Below are positions 1-5,358 of a stretch of 5,358 nucleotides of DNA, piece after piece (position 1 is the first letter of the stretch; every line of letters starts with the position of its first letter). The stretch is from assembly GCA_963822905.1 (NCBI GenBank), contig CAWGJF010000006.1:1-5358 (forward strand). The letters run 5' to 3'. The position numbers and the translations under genes are program-made. The stretch is from CAWGJF01 sp963822905. GTDB lineage: Bacteria; Bacteroidota; Ignavibacteria; Ignavibacteriales; Ignavibacteriaceae. Below the pieces are notes generated by a model. It was not told the DNA's origin, made no database searches, and was given only the letters and a program-made list of their open reading frames with translations.

Positions 1-35
1 ATAAAAGATTTTTTACTTTCAAAAAATTATTCATT

Positions 36-971
36 TTATTCAGCAAACTCATCCACTTTTACCCATTCATCATTAATAACTTGATATTTTTCTGTGTTTT
101 TAATCAGTTCTCCATTTTTATTTTTTTCATAAGAATAAACTTCTTTTTTTACATATTTTAAACAATAACCTAAATAGCTACAATCATAGATGTCGTCATA
201 ATATACACTATGCTCGATTTTCTCCTTAAATTCTATCAACCAATTTTTCTCAATAATTAATAATGAATCTTCAATTAATTTATACTTATTCAATACAATC
301 AATTGATTATTGTTACGATCTGTCTCCCACTCTTGACTGGTTCGTTCAACTGTTTTTAGTTCACCATTAACCAGTTCTGATTTGCCAGAATTATAATAAT
401 CCGAATAACTGGTTTCAATTAATATTAAACTATCATTCTCAATTTTATATTTTTTTGAGTAACCACCGCTTCCACTTAATGATTGTTCACCAGATTTAAT
501 TATTTTTTTCTCAGCATCAACAGAATAATCATTTAGTTGACTAAAGTCTCTTGAGTAATAAAACTTATTATCCTTGGAATTAAAAAGCCAAAAAGAATGA
601 GATGGAACTAAATTGAAATATCCTAAATTAATATCTATGTCCAGATATCCATCTAAATTTATATCTAAATAATCAACCTCACCCCCAAAAGAGTTAAATA
701 TCGAGGTATCTCTTATAGATTGCAGAAATGTTTCATTAGAAAGATTATAAATATTAATATCTGTTATTAATTCTGTATCATATTCCGATTTAATTTCTGA
801 TGTAATCACTTTGGATATAAATGTTTTGGGCTGAGGAGAATTGCAAATTTTAACAGTATCGACTTGTGAGTATTCAATTTTATCCTGCGCAAGTGAAGTA
901 GGAATAATAAATATTAACAATGAAATAAGAATTATTATAAAGAACAATTGGTTAAAACTTTTGGTTTTCAT
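36..971 (-). CDS. Exported protein of unknown function, XAC2610-like
   Basis: 311 residues. The N-terminus is a clear signal peptide: basic Lys2/Lys4, a long Ile/Leu/Phe core (about residues 9-23), then a Ser-Leu-Ala site predicting cleavage after Ala28 and a mature Gln29. No lipobox Cys is present, so a periplasmic or surface product is likely. Residues 103-111 form DxNxDGxxD (Asp103, Asn105, Asp107, Gly108, Asp111), a calcium-loop-like motif, followed by a WLFN segment (128-131). A DxNxDG motif followed by a WLFN-type strand resembles XAC2610-related proteins; I assign this from memory of the family and cannot test it. The C-terminal half is charged and Tyr/Lys/Glu-rich with no recognised domain. 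The start ATG follows GGGGAG with a short 3-base spacer. The gene begins 45 bases after the AAA+ ATPase stop, so co-transcription is plausible. It is visibly more AT-rich than its neighbours (hand-counted 60-base rows gave about 17-32% GC). Function unknown. Confidence 0.82.
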   Translation of the reverse strand: MKTKSFNQLFFIIILISLLIFIIPTSLAQDKIEYSQVDTVKICNSPQPKTFISKVITSEIKSEYDTELITDINIYNLSNETFLQSIRDTSIFNSFGGEVDYLDINLDGYLDIDINLGYFNLVPSHSFWLFNSKDNKFYYSRDFSQLNDYSVDAEKKIIKSGEQSLSGSGGYSKKYKIENDSLILIETSYSDYYNSGKSELVNGELKTVERTSQEWETDRNNNQLIVLNKYKLIEDSLLIIEKNWLIEFKEKIEHSVYYDDIYDCSYLGYCLKYVKKEVYSYEKNKNGELIKNTEKYQVINDEWVKVDEFAE

Positions 972-974
972 ATT

Positions 975-980
975 CTCCCC
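975..980 (-). promoter_or_regulatory. Shine-Dalgarno site of the exported-protein gene
   Basis: Read on the minus strand, GGGGAG lies 3 bases before the ATG at 971. The spacing is shorter than usual, but it is the only purine-rich site in the 45-base gap after the AAA+ ATPase stop, and it supports the ATG at 971 as the start. Confidence 0.55.
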
Positions 981-1016
981 GCTAAGATTTTATTTACAAA
1001 AAAATTACCCATCTAA

Positions 1017-2498
1017 TCAATTCGCCTCTACAGTTCTATCCTTTGCCCATTCTCTCATTGCTTCAATATTCTCTGCCATAACAACAGAAAGCGGGCGGGT
1101 TTTTTTAATTTCTTCTAAAAGTATTTCTGTATTCAACTGCATATAACCGCCAATCACGGAATAAAACCCGGAGACAATCACCTGCTCAATTTCAGAACCG
1201 GAAAAACCTTCACAAGCTTCAGCAATCTTTTCAAGATCAAAGTCTCCCGGTTTCAGGTTTCTTTTCTTTAAATGTATTGTCAAAATTTCTTTTCTTATTT
1301 CTTTGTCCGGCAGATCGACAAAAAATATTTCATCCATTCTTCCCTTTCTCATCAGTTCCGGCGGAAGATTCTGGATATCATTTGCAGTAGCTACAAGAAA
1401 GACAAGCGTTTTTCTTTCAGCCATCCAGGTTAAAAATGTACCGAGCACACGCTTCGAAGTTCCGCTGTCACCTCCTGAATCAGTTGCAAGTCCTTTTTCA
1501 ATTTCATCGACCCACAAAACACAGGGAGCCATTGTGTCAGCCATCTTCAAAGCCTCGCGGGTTTTGCGTTCCGTTTCGCCGAAAAATTTATTATAAAGAG
1601 TACCAAAATCCAACCGCAGCAAAGGAATTCCCCATGTGCCGGCTACAGCTTTTGCAGCAAGACTTTTACCGCTTCCCTGCACACCGAGAAGCAAAACTCC
1701 TTTGGGAACATCGACACCGGGTGTCTGCACTTCACCGATAAAAATCTTTTTTCTTTTCTCAAGCCAGTCTTTAAGATTTTTCAAACCGCCTACTTCAGCA
1801 AAAGAGGAAGTGTCGTGCTCGTAATAAAGAACGTTTGTCTTATTAAGAAGTTCATATTTTGCTTTTGTTATTTCAGGAATGTCATCTTTGTTAATTGCGT
1901 TATCAGTCAAAGCATTGTAAACAATTCTTTTTATCTCAGAGAATGAAAGACCCTGCAAATTTTTTATAAACACATCCAGGATTGATTGATCAACTTCCAC
2001 GTTTTTTCTTGTCGCTTCTCTCATCCATTGTTCAATTATCTGCATAACAAATTCTTTTAACTTTTCTTCAGAAGGAAACTCAATATCAAATTTTGCTGAG
2101 AGATGTTTTATATCATCCGGCAGTTCAATTTGAGTCGAGACAAAAAATATTGTATGGTTCAACCTCTCAACATTTAATGCTATTTCTTTAATAAGCCGCA
2201 CAATCCTGTTATCCTGCAAGTAGGGATGGTAATCTTCCAGGACAAACAACGATGATTTATATTTTTCAAGGATTGCAACTAAAACTTCAGTAGGTTCCAG
2301 CCGGTTTGCGCCATCAATGTTACCGTATTTATCCAGCAATGAAAATCCTTTTACTACGTTCCAGCCGTAAACAGGTCTTCGCAAAGTAGCTCCAAGACTT
2401 GCAATTAACTGAATTGCTTCTTTTTCATCGCGGGTTTCAATTGTGATTAATGGAGTTTTGGATTTGACGAGGTGGAAGAGGTCTAATAATTCACTCAT
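1017..2498 (-). CDS. Ycf46-like AAA+ ATPase
   Basis: 493 residues, about the usual length for Ycf46-type AAA+ proteins. The active ATPase module is C-terminal: Walker A GVQGSGKS (272-279, Lys278), an aromatic pore-loop-like FFGE segment (305-308), Walker B VLWVDE (327-332, Asp331/Glu332), sensor 1 Asn373 in ATAND, arginine-finger region RKGR (384-387), and a GFSGSE sensor-2 region (431-436). The N-terminal part (about 1-215) has a Walker-B-like LFVLED (84-89) and a following beta-strand IFFVS (117-121) but no Walker A, so it looks like a degenerate, non-hydrolysing AAA domain, as is usual in this family. The C-terminus (RPLS, then MREWA) also fits Ycf46. No signal peptide or membrane segment is present, so it is cytosolic. 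Ycf46 proteins are known from chloroplast genomes and cyanobacteria, where one has been linked to inorganic-carbon use; the role elsewhere is unknown. The ATG at 2498 has no Shine-Dalgarno site, only an A/T-rich leader. A strong promoter lies just upstream. Confidence 0.93.
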   Translation of the reverse strand: MSELLDLFHLVKSKTPLITIETRDEKEAIQLIASLGATLRRPVYGWNVVKGFSLLDKYGNIDGANRLEPTEVLVAILEKYKSSLFVLEDYHPYLQDNRIVRLIKEIALNVERLNHTIFFVSTQIELPDDIKHLSAKFDIEFPSEEKLKEFVMQIIEQWMREATRKNVEVDQSILDVFIKNLQGLSFSEIKRIVYNALTDNAINKDDIPEITKAKYELLNKTNVLYYEHDTSSFAEVGGLKNLKDWLEKRKKIFIGEVQTPGVDVPKGVLLLGVQGSGKSLAAKAVAGTWGIPLLRLDFGTLYNKFFGETERKTREALKMADTMAPCVLWVDEIEKGLATDSGGDSGTSKRVLGTFLTWMAERKTLVFLVATANDIQNLPPELMRKGRMDEIFFVDLPDKEIRKEILTIHLKKRNLKPGDFDLEKIAEACEGFSGSEIEQVIVSGFYSVIGGYMQLNTEILLEEIKKTRPLSVVMAENIEAMREWAKDRTVEAN

Positions 2499-2523
2499 AA
2501 TTTAATTTTTGTCACGTGTTAGG

Positions 2524-2552
2524 AGTATATCTGAGAACTAACAATTTGTCAA
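2524..2552 (-). promoter_or_regulatory. Sigma-70-type promoter for the AAA+ ATPase gene
   Basis: On the minus strand a perfect -35 box TTGACA (2552-2547) is followed by a 17-base spacer and the -10 box TATACT (2529-2524; five of six match TATAAT). The predicted transcription start is near 2517, giving a leader of roughly 19 bases before the ATG at 2498. Position, spacing and orientation all suit the ATPase gene, and possibly the exported-protein gene behind it. Caution: if the host is a true Bacteroidota member, its main sigma factor prefers a different consensus. The -35 box coincides with the outer end of a palindromic repeat. Confidence 0.7.
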
Positions 2553-2646
2553 CCTGAACTCGTTTCTGGTTCACTGTCCATTTCAATTTCACAGAATTAG
2601 ATTCCGAAACCTGCCTGTCCGGCAGGCAGGCAAGTTCGGAATGACA
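2547..2646. repeat. Composite palindromic repeat element, about 100 bp
   Basis: The two ends are inverted copies. The left arm (2547-2572), starting TGTCA, matches the reverse complement of the right arm (2646-2600) at 19 of 26 positions once a 21-base insert (2610-2630) is removed from the right arm. Each arm also folds on itself. On the right, TTCCGAA (2602-2608) pairs with TTCGGAA (2635-2641). On the left, bases 2552-2558 pair with 2564-2570 with one mismatch. About 29 unpaired bases separate the arms. No coding capacity and no flanking duplication were seen. The structure suggests a non-autonomous dispersed palindromic element (REP- or MITE-like). I recall related motifs being scattered in genomes of this general group, but that is memory and unverified. 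Confidence 0.7.
2610..2630. repeat. Nested GC-rich palindrome in the right arm
   Basis: CCTGCCTG (2610-2617) and CAGGCAGG (2623-2630) are perfect inverted copies around a 5-base loop TCCGG. This 21-base block is far more GC-rich than its surroundings. It sits between the two halves of the right-arm hairpin, and removing it restores the alignment with the left arm. It therefore appears to be a second small palindromic unit inserted in the loop of the first. Confidence 0.75.
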
Positions 2647-2747
2647 GCACTCAAATAAACTCTTGGCCTGTGACTTTCCTGATTTTTGAAAAGATTAATC
2701 TAAACTTAAGTGAATTGAGAATGCAGGTCAATTTTAGGGAGGTAAAT

Positions 2748-2775
2748 AGCTGTCATCAAATGGTTGATGACAGCT
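2748..2775. repeat. Perfect 12-bp hairpin downstream of the DinB-family gene
   Basis: AGCTGTCATCAA (2748-2759) and TTGATGACAGCT (2764-2775) are exact inverted copies around a 4-base loop. The hairpin starts 30 bases past the stop of the DinB-family gene, where it could end or protect that transcript. It has no U-tract on either strand, so it is not a canonical intrinsic terminator. The right half shares ATGACAGC with the right end of the 100-bp repeat element (2641-2648), which hints that the two are related repeats. Confidence 0.8.
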
Positions 2776-2805
2776 CTGGGAATTCAATAAAAATTATACC
2801 CTTCA

Positions 2806-3303
2806 CTAAAAAGTTTTTTCATCAGCAGAAGGGCCATAAATTGAAGGTACAGGAATATCATTAAGCCGCATATAAACTGTCAATTGTCCGCGGTGATGAA
2901 CCCAATGGTTTAATGTTGATGAAATAAGTTCTACCATCGGAGAACTGAAGAGTAACTCGTCTTTATTTTTTAAGGAAAACACACCTTTAAGATCATCGTC
3001 GGAAATATTTTTTAATGCGTTCTTTGCTCCTTCAACATTTTTGTCAAAATGTTCTACAATATCTAAAGTAGATTTCGGCTGAAGCTGTTCATAAGTTGCA
3101 AAATTAATTTCACCCTGCTTAATTGCATAAGTAATCCATCTTGGAATGTCCGCAACTAGTATAGTAAGAGAACCCATTGCCATCGATTTTTCGTGAGGTT
3201 TATAATCAAATAATTCCATTGGAATTCTTTCTATACATTTTCTTGTTGCAGGTACTTCGGCTTCTAATTCTTTAAGAAATTGTGCGACGAGAGTGTTTGC
3301 CAT
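2806..3303 (-). CDS. DinB-family protein, putative metal-dependent
   Basis: 165 residues, the normal length for DinB/YfiT-like four-helix-bundle proteins. The best signature is the C-terminal helix NHWVHHRGQL (132-141), where His133 and His137 form the family's HxxxH metal pair; it is followed by a Pro-rich tail IPVPSIYGPS (150-159). HEKSM (37-41) and the following helix LTILVADIPRW (46-56) also fit the family. The His that many members carry in that helix appears to be Leu49 here, so the usual three-His site may be incomplete. Many DinB-like proteins are induced by stress or act as thiol-dependent transferases, but the substrate cannot be told from sequence. No signal peptide; cytosolic. The ATG at 3303 is supported by AGGAG (3315-3311) with 7-base spacing. 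It is separated from the upstream reductase gene by a strong terminator, so it needs its own promoter or read-through. No convincing promoter was found in the 86-base gap. Confidence 0.9.
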   Translation of the reverse strand: MANTLVAQFLKELEAEVPATRKCIERIPMELFDYKPHEKSMAMGSLTILVADIPRWITYAIKQGEINFATYEQLQPKSTLDIVEHFDKNVEGAKNALKNISDDDLKGVFSLKNKDELLFSSPMVELISSTLNHWVHHRGQLTVYMRLNDIPVPSIYGPSADEKTF

Positions 3304-3310
3304 ATTTTTT

Positions 3311-3315
3311 CTCCT
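3311..3315 (-). promoter_or_regulatory. Shine-Dalgarno site of the DinB-family gene
   Basis: AGGAG on the minus strand lies 7 bases (all A except the last) before the ATG at 3303. Spacing is near optimal and fixes the start of the DinB-family gene. Confidence 0.75.
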
Positions 3316-3330
3316 GTTTAATGTCAGAAT

Positions 3331-3361
3331 AAAATTTAAAAAGCCCTGACGTTCAGGGCTT
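3331..3361 (-). terminator. Intrinsic terminator after the aldo/keto reductase gene
   Basis: AAGCCCTGA and TCAGGGCTT (3341-3349 and 3353-3361) form a perfect 9-bp stem with a 3-base loop. On the minus strand the stem runs into a T-rich stretch (GGGCTTTTT, then AAATTTT), the classical Rho-independent layout. It starts 28 bases after the reductase stop codon. On the plus strand the stem is followed only by a weak TTAACTTT run, so termination mainly acts on minus-strand transcripts. It should separate the RND/reductase unit from the DinB-family gene. Confidence 0.88.
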
Positions 3362-3389
3362 AACTTTAAATAAAAATAATTACATAGAT

Positions 3390-4376
3390 TTATCCATTAA
3401 TACTTTTCATTCCAGCTTCGTGATAACGACTGCCGGCAATTTCAAAATTAGATGTAAGTTCATCAATCTGATTTAGCTCATCAGCAGTTAATTGAACTTC
3501 AACGGCAGCAGCATTTTCATCTAAATATTTTATTTTTTTCGTACCAGGAATCGGAACAATTTCTTTTCCTTGTGCTAAAACCCAGGCAAGTGCAAGCTGT
3601 GCTGTCGTACAATTTTTTGATTTGGCAATCTCTTCAAGCTTTTTAAGAAGTTCAAGATTATGATCAAGATTTTCACCCTGAAATCGTGGAGTCATTGAGC
3701 GGTAATCATTCTGTTCAAAATCACTATCAGTTTTAAATCGCGAAGCAAGGAAACCTCTTCCGAGCGGGCTATATGCAACAAGTGTTATTCCGTTATCGCG
3801 ACACACGGAAAGAATTTCTTTTTCAACATCGCGTGTCCAGAGAGAATATTCCGTCTGTAATGCAGAAACAGGATGAATCTTAACAGCTCTGCGAATCGTA
3901 TCGGGAGCAGCCTCAGAAAGCCCTAAAAACTTAATTTTTCCCTGCTCCTTAAGCTCTGCCATTGCTCCCACAGTTTCCTCGATTGGAACTGTTTTATCAA
4001 CTCGGTGCTGGTAATAAAGATCGATATGATCGACTCCCAATCTTTTTAGGCTGGCATCACAAGCCGATTTGACATACTCAGGTTTTCCATTCACGCCGAG
4101 AAATTCACCTTTATCTCCTCTCATATTTCCGAATTTTGTTGCAAGCACAACTTTATCTCTTCTGTCATTAATTGCCTTTCCAACAAGTTCTTCATTCTTA
4201 CCTACTCCATACATATCAGCAGTATCAAGGAAATTTATTCCAACATCTAATGCATGGTGAATTGTTTTTATAGACTCAGCATCATCGTGTGCACCATAAA
4301 ATTCAGACATACCCATACAACCAAGACCAATTGCCGAAACGTTTGGTCCATCATTTCCAAGTTTTCTCTGTTTCAT
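3390..4376 (-). CDS. Aldo/keto reductase (AKR13/YakC-like)
   Basis: 328 residues from the chosen start, the usual size for a TIM-barrel aldo/keto reductase. These enzymes reduce aldehydes and ketones with NAD(P)H in the cytosol. The catalytic tetrad is complete: Asp51 and Tyr56 (LDTADMYG), Lys81 (LATKFG) and His124 (YYQHR). Cofactor-binding segments are also present: AYSPLGRGFL (201-210) and IPGTKK (276-281) with the following LDENAAA (285-291). The opening MKQRKLG and IGLGCMGMS match the AKR13-type subgroup, which includes YakC. The natural substrate cannot be read from the sequence; detoxification of reactive carbonyls is a common role. The open frame continues 16 codons further upstream to a TTG at 4424, but the ATG at 4376 has AAGGAGA with 5-base spacing and matches the family N-terminus, so I use it. 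It lies 58 bases after the RND stop and ahead of a strong terminator. Confidence 0.94.
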   Translation of the reverse strand: MKQRKLGNDGPNVSAIGLGCMGMSEFYGAHDDAESIKTIHHALDVGINFLDTADMYGVGKNEELVGKAINDRRDKVVLATKFGNMRGDKGEFLGVNGKPEYVKSACDASLKRLGVDHIDLYYQHRVDKTVPIEETVGAMAELKEQGKIKFLGLSEAAPDTIRRAVKIHPVSALQTEYSLWTRDVEKEILSVCRDNGITLVAYSPLGRGFLASRFKTDSDFEQNDYRSMTPRFQGENLDHNLELLKKLEEIAKSKNCTTAQLALAWVLAQGKEIVPIPGTKKIKYLDENAAAVEVQLTADELNQIDELTSNFEIAGSRYHEAGMKSING

Positions 4377-4381
4377 ATCTA

Positions 4382-4388
4382 TCTCCTT
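4382..4388 (-). promoter_or_regulatory. Shine-Dalgarno site deciding the reductase start
   Basis: AAGGAGA on the minus strand, 5 bases before the ATG at 4376. It is the strongest ribosome-binding site in the window and rules in favour of this ATG over the upstream TTG at 4424, which has no comparable site. Confidence 0.88.
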
Positions 4389-4434
4389 ATTTTCTAAATG
4401 ATTTTTATCTGATATCTGAACCAACTTAAATAAA

Positions 4435-5358
4435 TTAACTTCCTTCAGGAATTAGTTTTTCTTCTGCACCAGCAACTTCATGCATTTTTTCTTCTGCAAG
4501 TTGTGCTTCTGTTTTTTCTGAAGCTCTTGTGAATTTTGCAAGCAAGGTGTAAACAATGGGAACTACAAGCAAAGTAAGGAATGTTGAGAAGAACATTCCA
4601 CCAACAACTGCCAGGCCTAATGGTCGTCTTGATTCAGCACCGGCACCAAGACCAATTGCAATCGGAAGGATTCCAAATATTGTTGCAAAAGATGTCATTA
4701 GTATTGGTCTCAATCTGATTGTCGCAGCTTCAATAACTGCTTTAGTTACTGTGCTGCCTCTTGAACGCAATTGATTTGCAAACTCAACAATCAGGATTGA
4801 GTTTTTGGTAACCAAACCAATCAACATAATCAAACCAATTTGAGAATAAATATTCAGACTTTGACCAAAAATATACAACGTAAGTAATGCACCGAAAATA
4901 GCTAAAGGAACAGAAAGAAGAATTGTAAATGGATGAACAAAACTTTCAAACTGAGCAGATAGCACAAGATAAATAAACACTAAAGCCAGCAGGAACATAA
5001 AATAAAGTCCGGAACTTGAAGTTTTATATTCAAGGGATTGACCCGAATATTCACGTTTTATTCCAGGCGGTAATTTTTCTTTTGCAATCCGGTCAAGATC
5101 ATTAAGTGCTTGCCCCAAAGTTACACCAGGAGCTAAACCAGCGGAAATTGTTGCTGACCTGATCCTGTTATAATGATTGAGTTCTTTTGGTGAAACTGTC
5201 TTTTCAACTTTAACAACATTTGCTAGTTGAACTAATCCACCTGAACTCCTGATGTATAAATTTTGAATCGCATCCGGAGTGGAACGGAATTGAGGTTTAG
5301 TTTGAAGAATAACATAATATTGTTTTGTGCCGCGTTTGAAATCTGTAACCCTTCTACC
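4435..5358 (-). CDS. RND efflux transporter, HAE1/AcrB type (C-terminal part)
   Basis: The reading frame is open to the window edge, so only the last 307 residues are seen; full proteins of this family are about 1,000-1,050 residues. The TTG at 5118 is an internal Leu codon, not a start. Visible residues 1-115 belong to the second periplasmic porter/docking region (for example SSGGLVQLANVV, then a SATISAGLAPG segment), as in AcrB-type pumps. Five membrane segments follow, at about 116-134, 141-163, 170-192, 214-240 and 246-270. LVTKNSILIVEFANQ (182-196) contains Lys185, matching the TM10 Lys of the AcrB proton relay (Lys940 in E. coli). LGLAVVGGMFFSTFLTLLVV followed by PIVY is the typical last helix. 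The cytoplasmic tail is Glu/Ala-rich. Such proteins drive proton-coupled export of drugs or hydrophobic compounds with a periplasmic adaptor and an outer-membrane channel, implying a Gram-negative envelope. The partner genes presumably lie upstream, outside the window. Substrate unknown. Confidence 0.95.
   Translation of the reverse strand, partial: GRRVTDFKRGTKQYYVILQTKPQFRSTPDAIQNLYIRSSGGLVQLANVVKVEKTVSPKELNHYNRIRSATISAGLAPGVTLGQALNDLDRIAKEKLPPGIKREYSGQSLEYKTSSSGLYFMFLLALVFIYLVLSAQFESFVHPFTILLSVPLAIFGALLTLYIFGQSLNIYSQIGLIMLIGLVTKNSILIVEFANQLRSRGSTVTKAVIEAATIRLRPILMTSFATIFGILPIAIGLGAGAESRRPLGLAVVGGMFFSTFLTLLVVPIVYTLLAKFTRASEKTEAQLAEEKMHEVAGAEEKLIPEGS

Larger units (their letters stand above)
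2499..2805. other. 307-base intergenic stretch rich in palindromes
   Basis: No credible gene here. From the ATPase side it holds the short ATPase leader (2499-2523), the sigma-70-like promoter (2524-2552), the composite palindromic repeat (2547-2646), about 100 bases with no feature I can name (2647-2747), the perfect 12-bp hairpin (2748-2775), and the 30-base tail of the DinB-family transcript. It is the only long non-coding region in the window. Confidence 0.8.

Noticed and set aside
1..35. Possible terminator after the exported-protein gene
   Set aside because: On the minus strand there are T-runs, but no stem precedes them within the window.
972..1016. Possible separate promoter for the exported-protein gene (TAAAAT in the gap)
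   Set aside because: No matching -35 box at suitable distance; an A/T-rich gap yields such hexamers by chance.
841..1146. Plus-strand open frame of 101 codons
   Set aside because: It is antisense to the ends of two well-supported genes, and its hydrophobic stretches mirror the signal-peptide coding region.
1303..1824. Plus-strand open frames (1303-1596, 1436-1741, 1636-1824) opposite the ATPase gene
   Set aside because: They are antisense to the most conserved part of the AAA+ module, overlap each other in different frames and have no plausible product.
2513..2518. CACGTG palindrome near the predicted ATPase transcription start
   Set aside because: A 6-base palindrome is expected by chance, and nothing ties it to a known operator here.
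2670..2864. Plus-strand open frame of 64 codons in the intergenic stretch
   Set aside because: GTG start without a ribosome-binding site, runs through the perfect hairpin and into the antisense of the DinB-family gene, and the product resembles nothing I know.
4377..4424. 16-codon N-terminal extension of the aldo/keto reductase
   Set aside because: It begins at a TTG without a Shine-Dalgarno site, while the internal ATG at 4376 has AAGGAGA at good spacing and matches the family N-terminus.
4069..4774. Plus-strand open frames (4069-4260, 4556-4774) opposite the reductase and RND genes
   Set aside because: Antisense shadows of well-conserved coding sequence, with no independent support.
4435..5118. 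A short 227-residue RND-like gene starting at 5118
   Set aside because: The codon at 5118 is TTG, and the same frame continues upstream to the window edge with typical RND porter sequence, so it is an internal Leu of a longer gene.

Overview
The window is a low-GC bacterial chromosome segment. All five genes lie on the minus strand, so transcription runs from base 5358 towards base 1. Protein character (HAE1-type RND pump, DinB-family protein, Ycf46-like AAA+ ATPase, exported protein with Gln after the predicted cleavage site) and the A/T-rich leaders suggest the Bacteroidota/Ignavibacteriota/Chlorobi side of the tree. This is inference from style, not a marker-gene assignment, and I hold it with modest confidence. 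No rRNA, tRNA, CRISPR array or transposase gene was seen.

In transcription order: (1) 5358-4435, the C-terminal 307 residues of an RND (AcrB/HAE1-type) efflux transporter whose start lies beyond the window; (2) 4376-3390, a complete aldo/keto reductase with an intact Asp-Tyr-Lys-His tetrad and a strong Shine-Dalgarno site that moves its start 16 codons inside the longest open frame; (3) a clear intrinsic terminator at 3361-3341; (4) 3303-2806, a DinB-family four-helix protein; (5) a 307-base non-coding stretch (2499-2805) with a perfect 12-bp hairpin, a composite palindromic repeat of about 100 bp and a textbook -35/-10 promoter; (6) 2498-1017, a Ycf46-like AAA+ ATPase with a degenerate N-terminal domain; (7) 971-36, a much more AT-rich gene for an exported protein with one DxNxDGxxD calcium-loop-like motif, resembling XAC2610-related proteins.

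The RND and reductase genes may share a transcript (58-base gap, no promoter seen between them), ended by the terminator. The ATPase and exported-protein genes are close enough (45 bases) to share the promoter upstream of the ATPase. No pathway obviously links all five genes. They are mostly housekeeping or stress-type genes rather than a recognisable defence or biosynthetic system.

The most interesting feature is the 2499-2805 intergenic stretch. An imperfect inverted-repeat element, each arm itself a small palindrome, has a second GC-rich 21-base palindrome nested in the loop of one arm. The outer end of the other arm coincides exactly with the TTGACA -35 box of the ATPase promoter. This looks like a repeat element that has donated part of a promoter.
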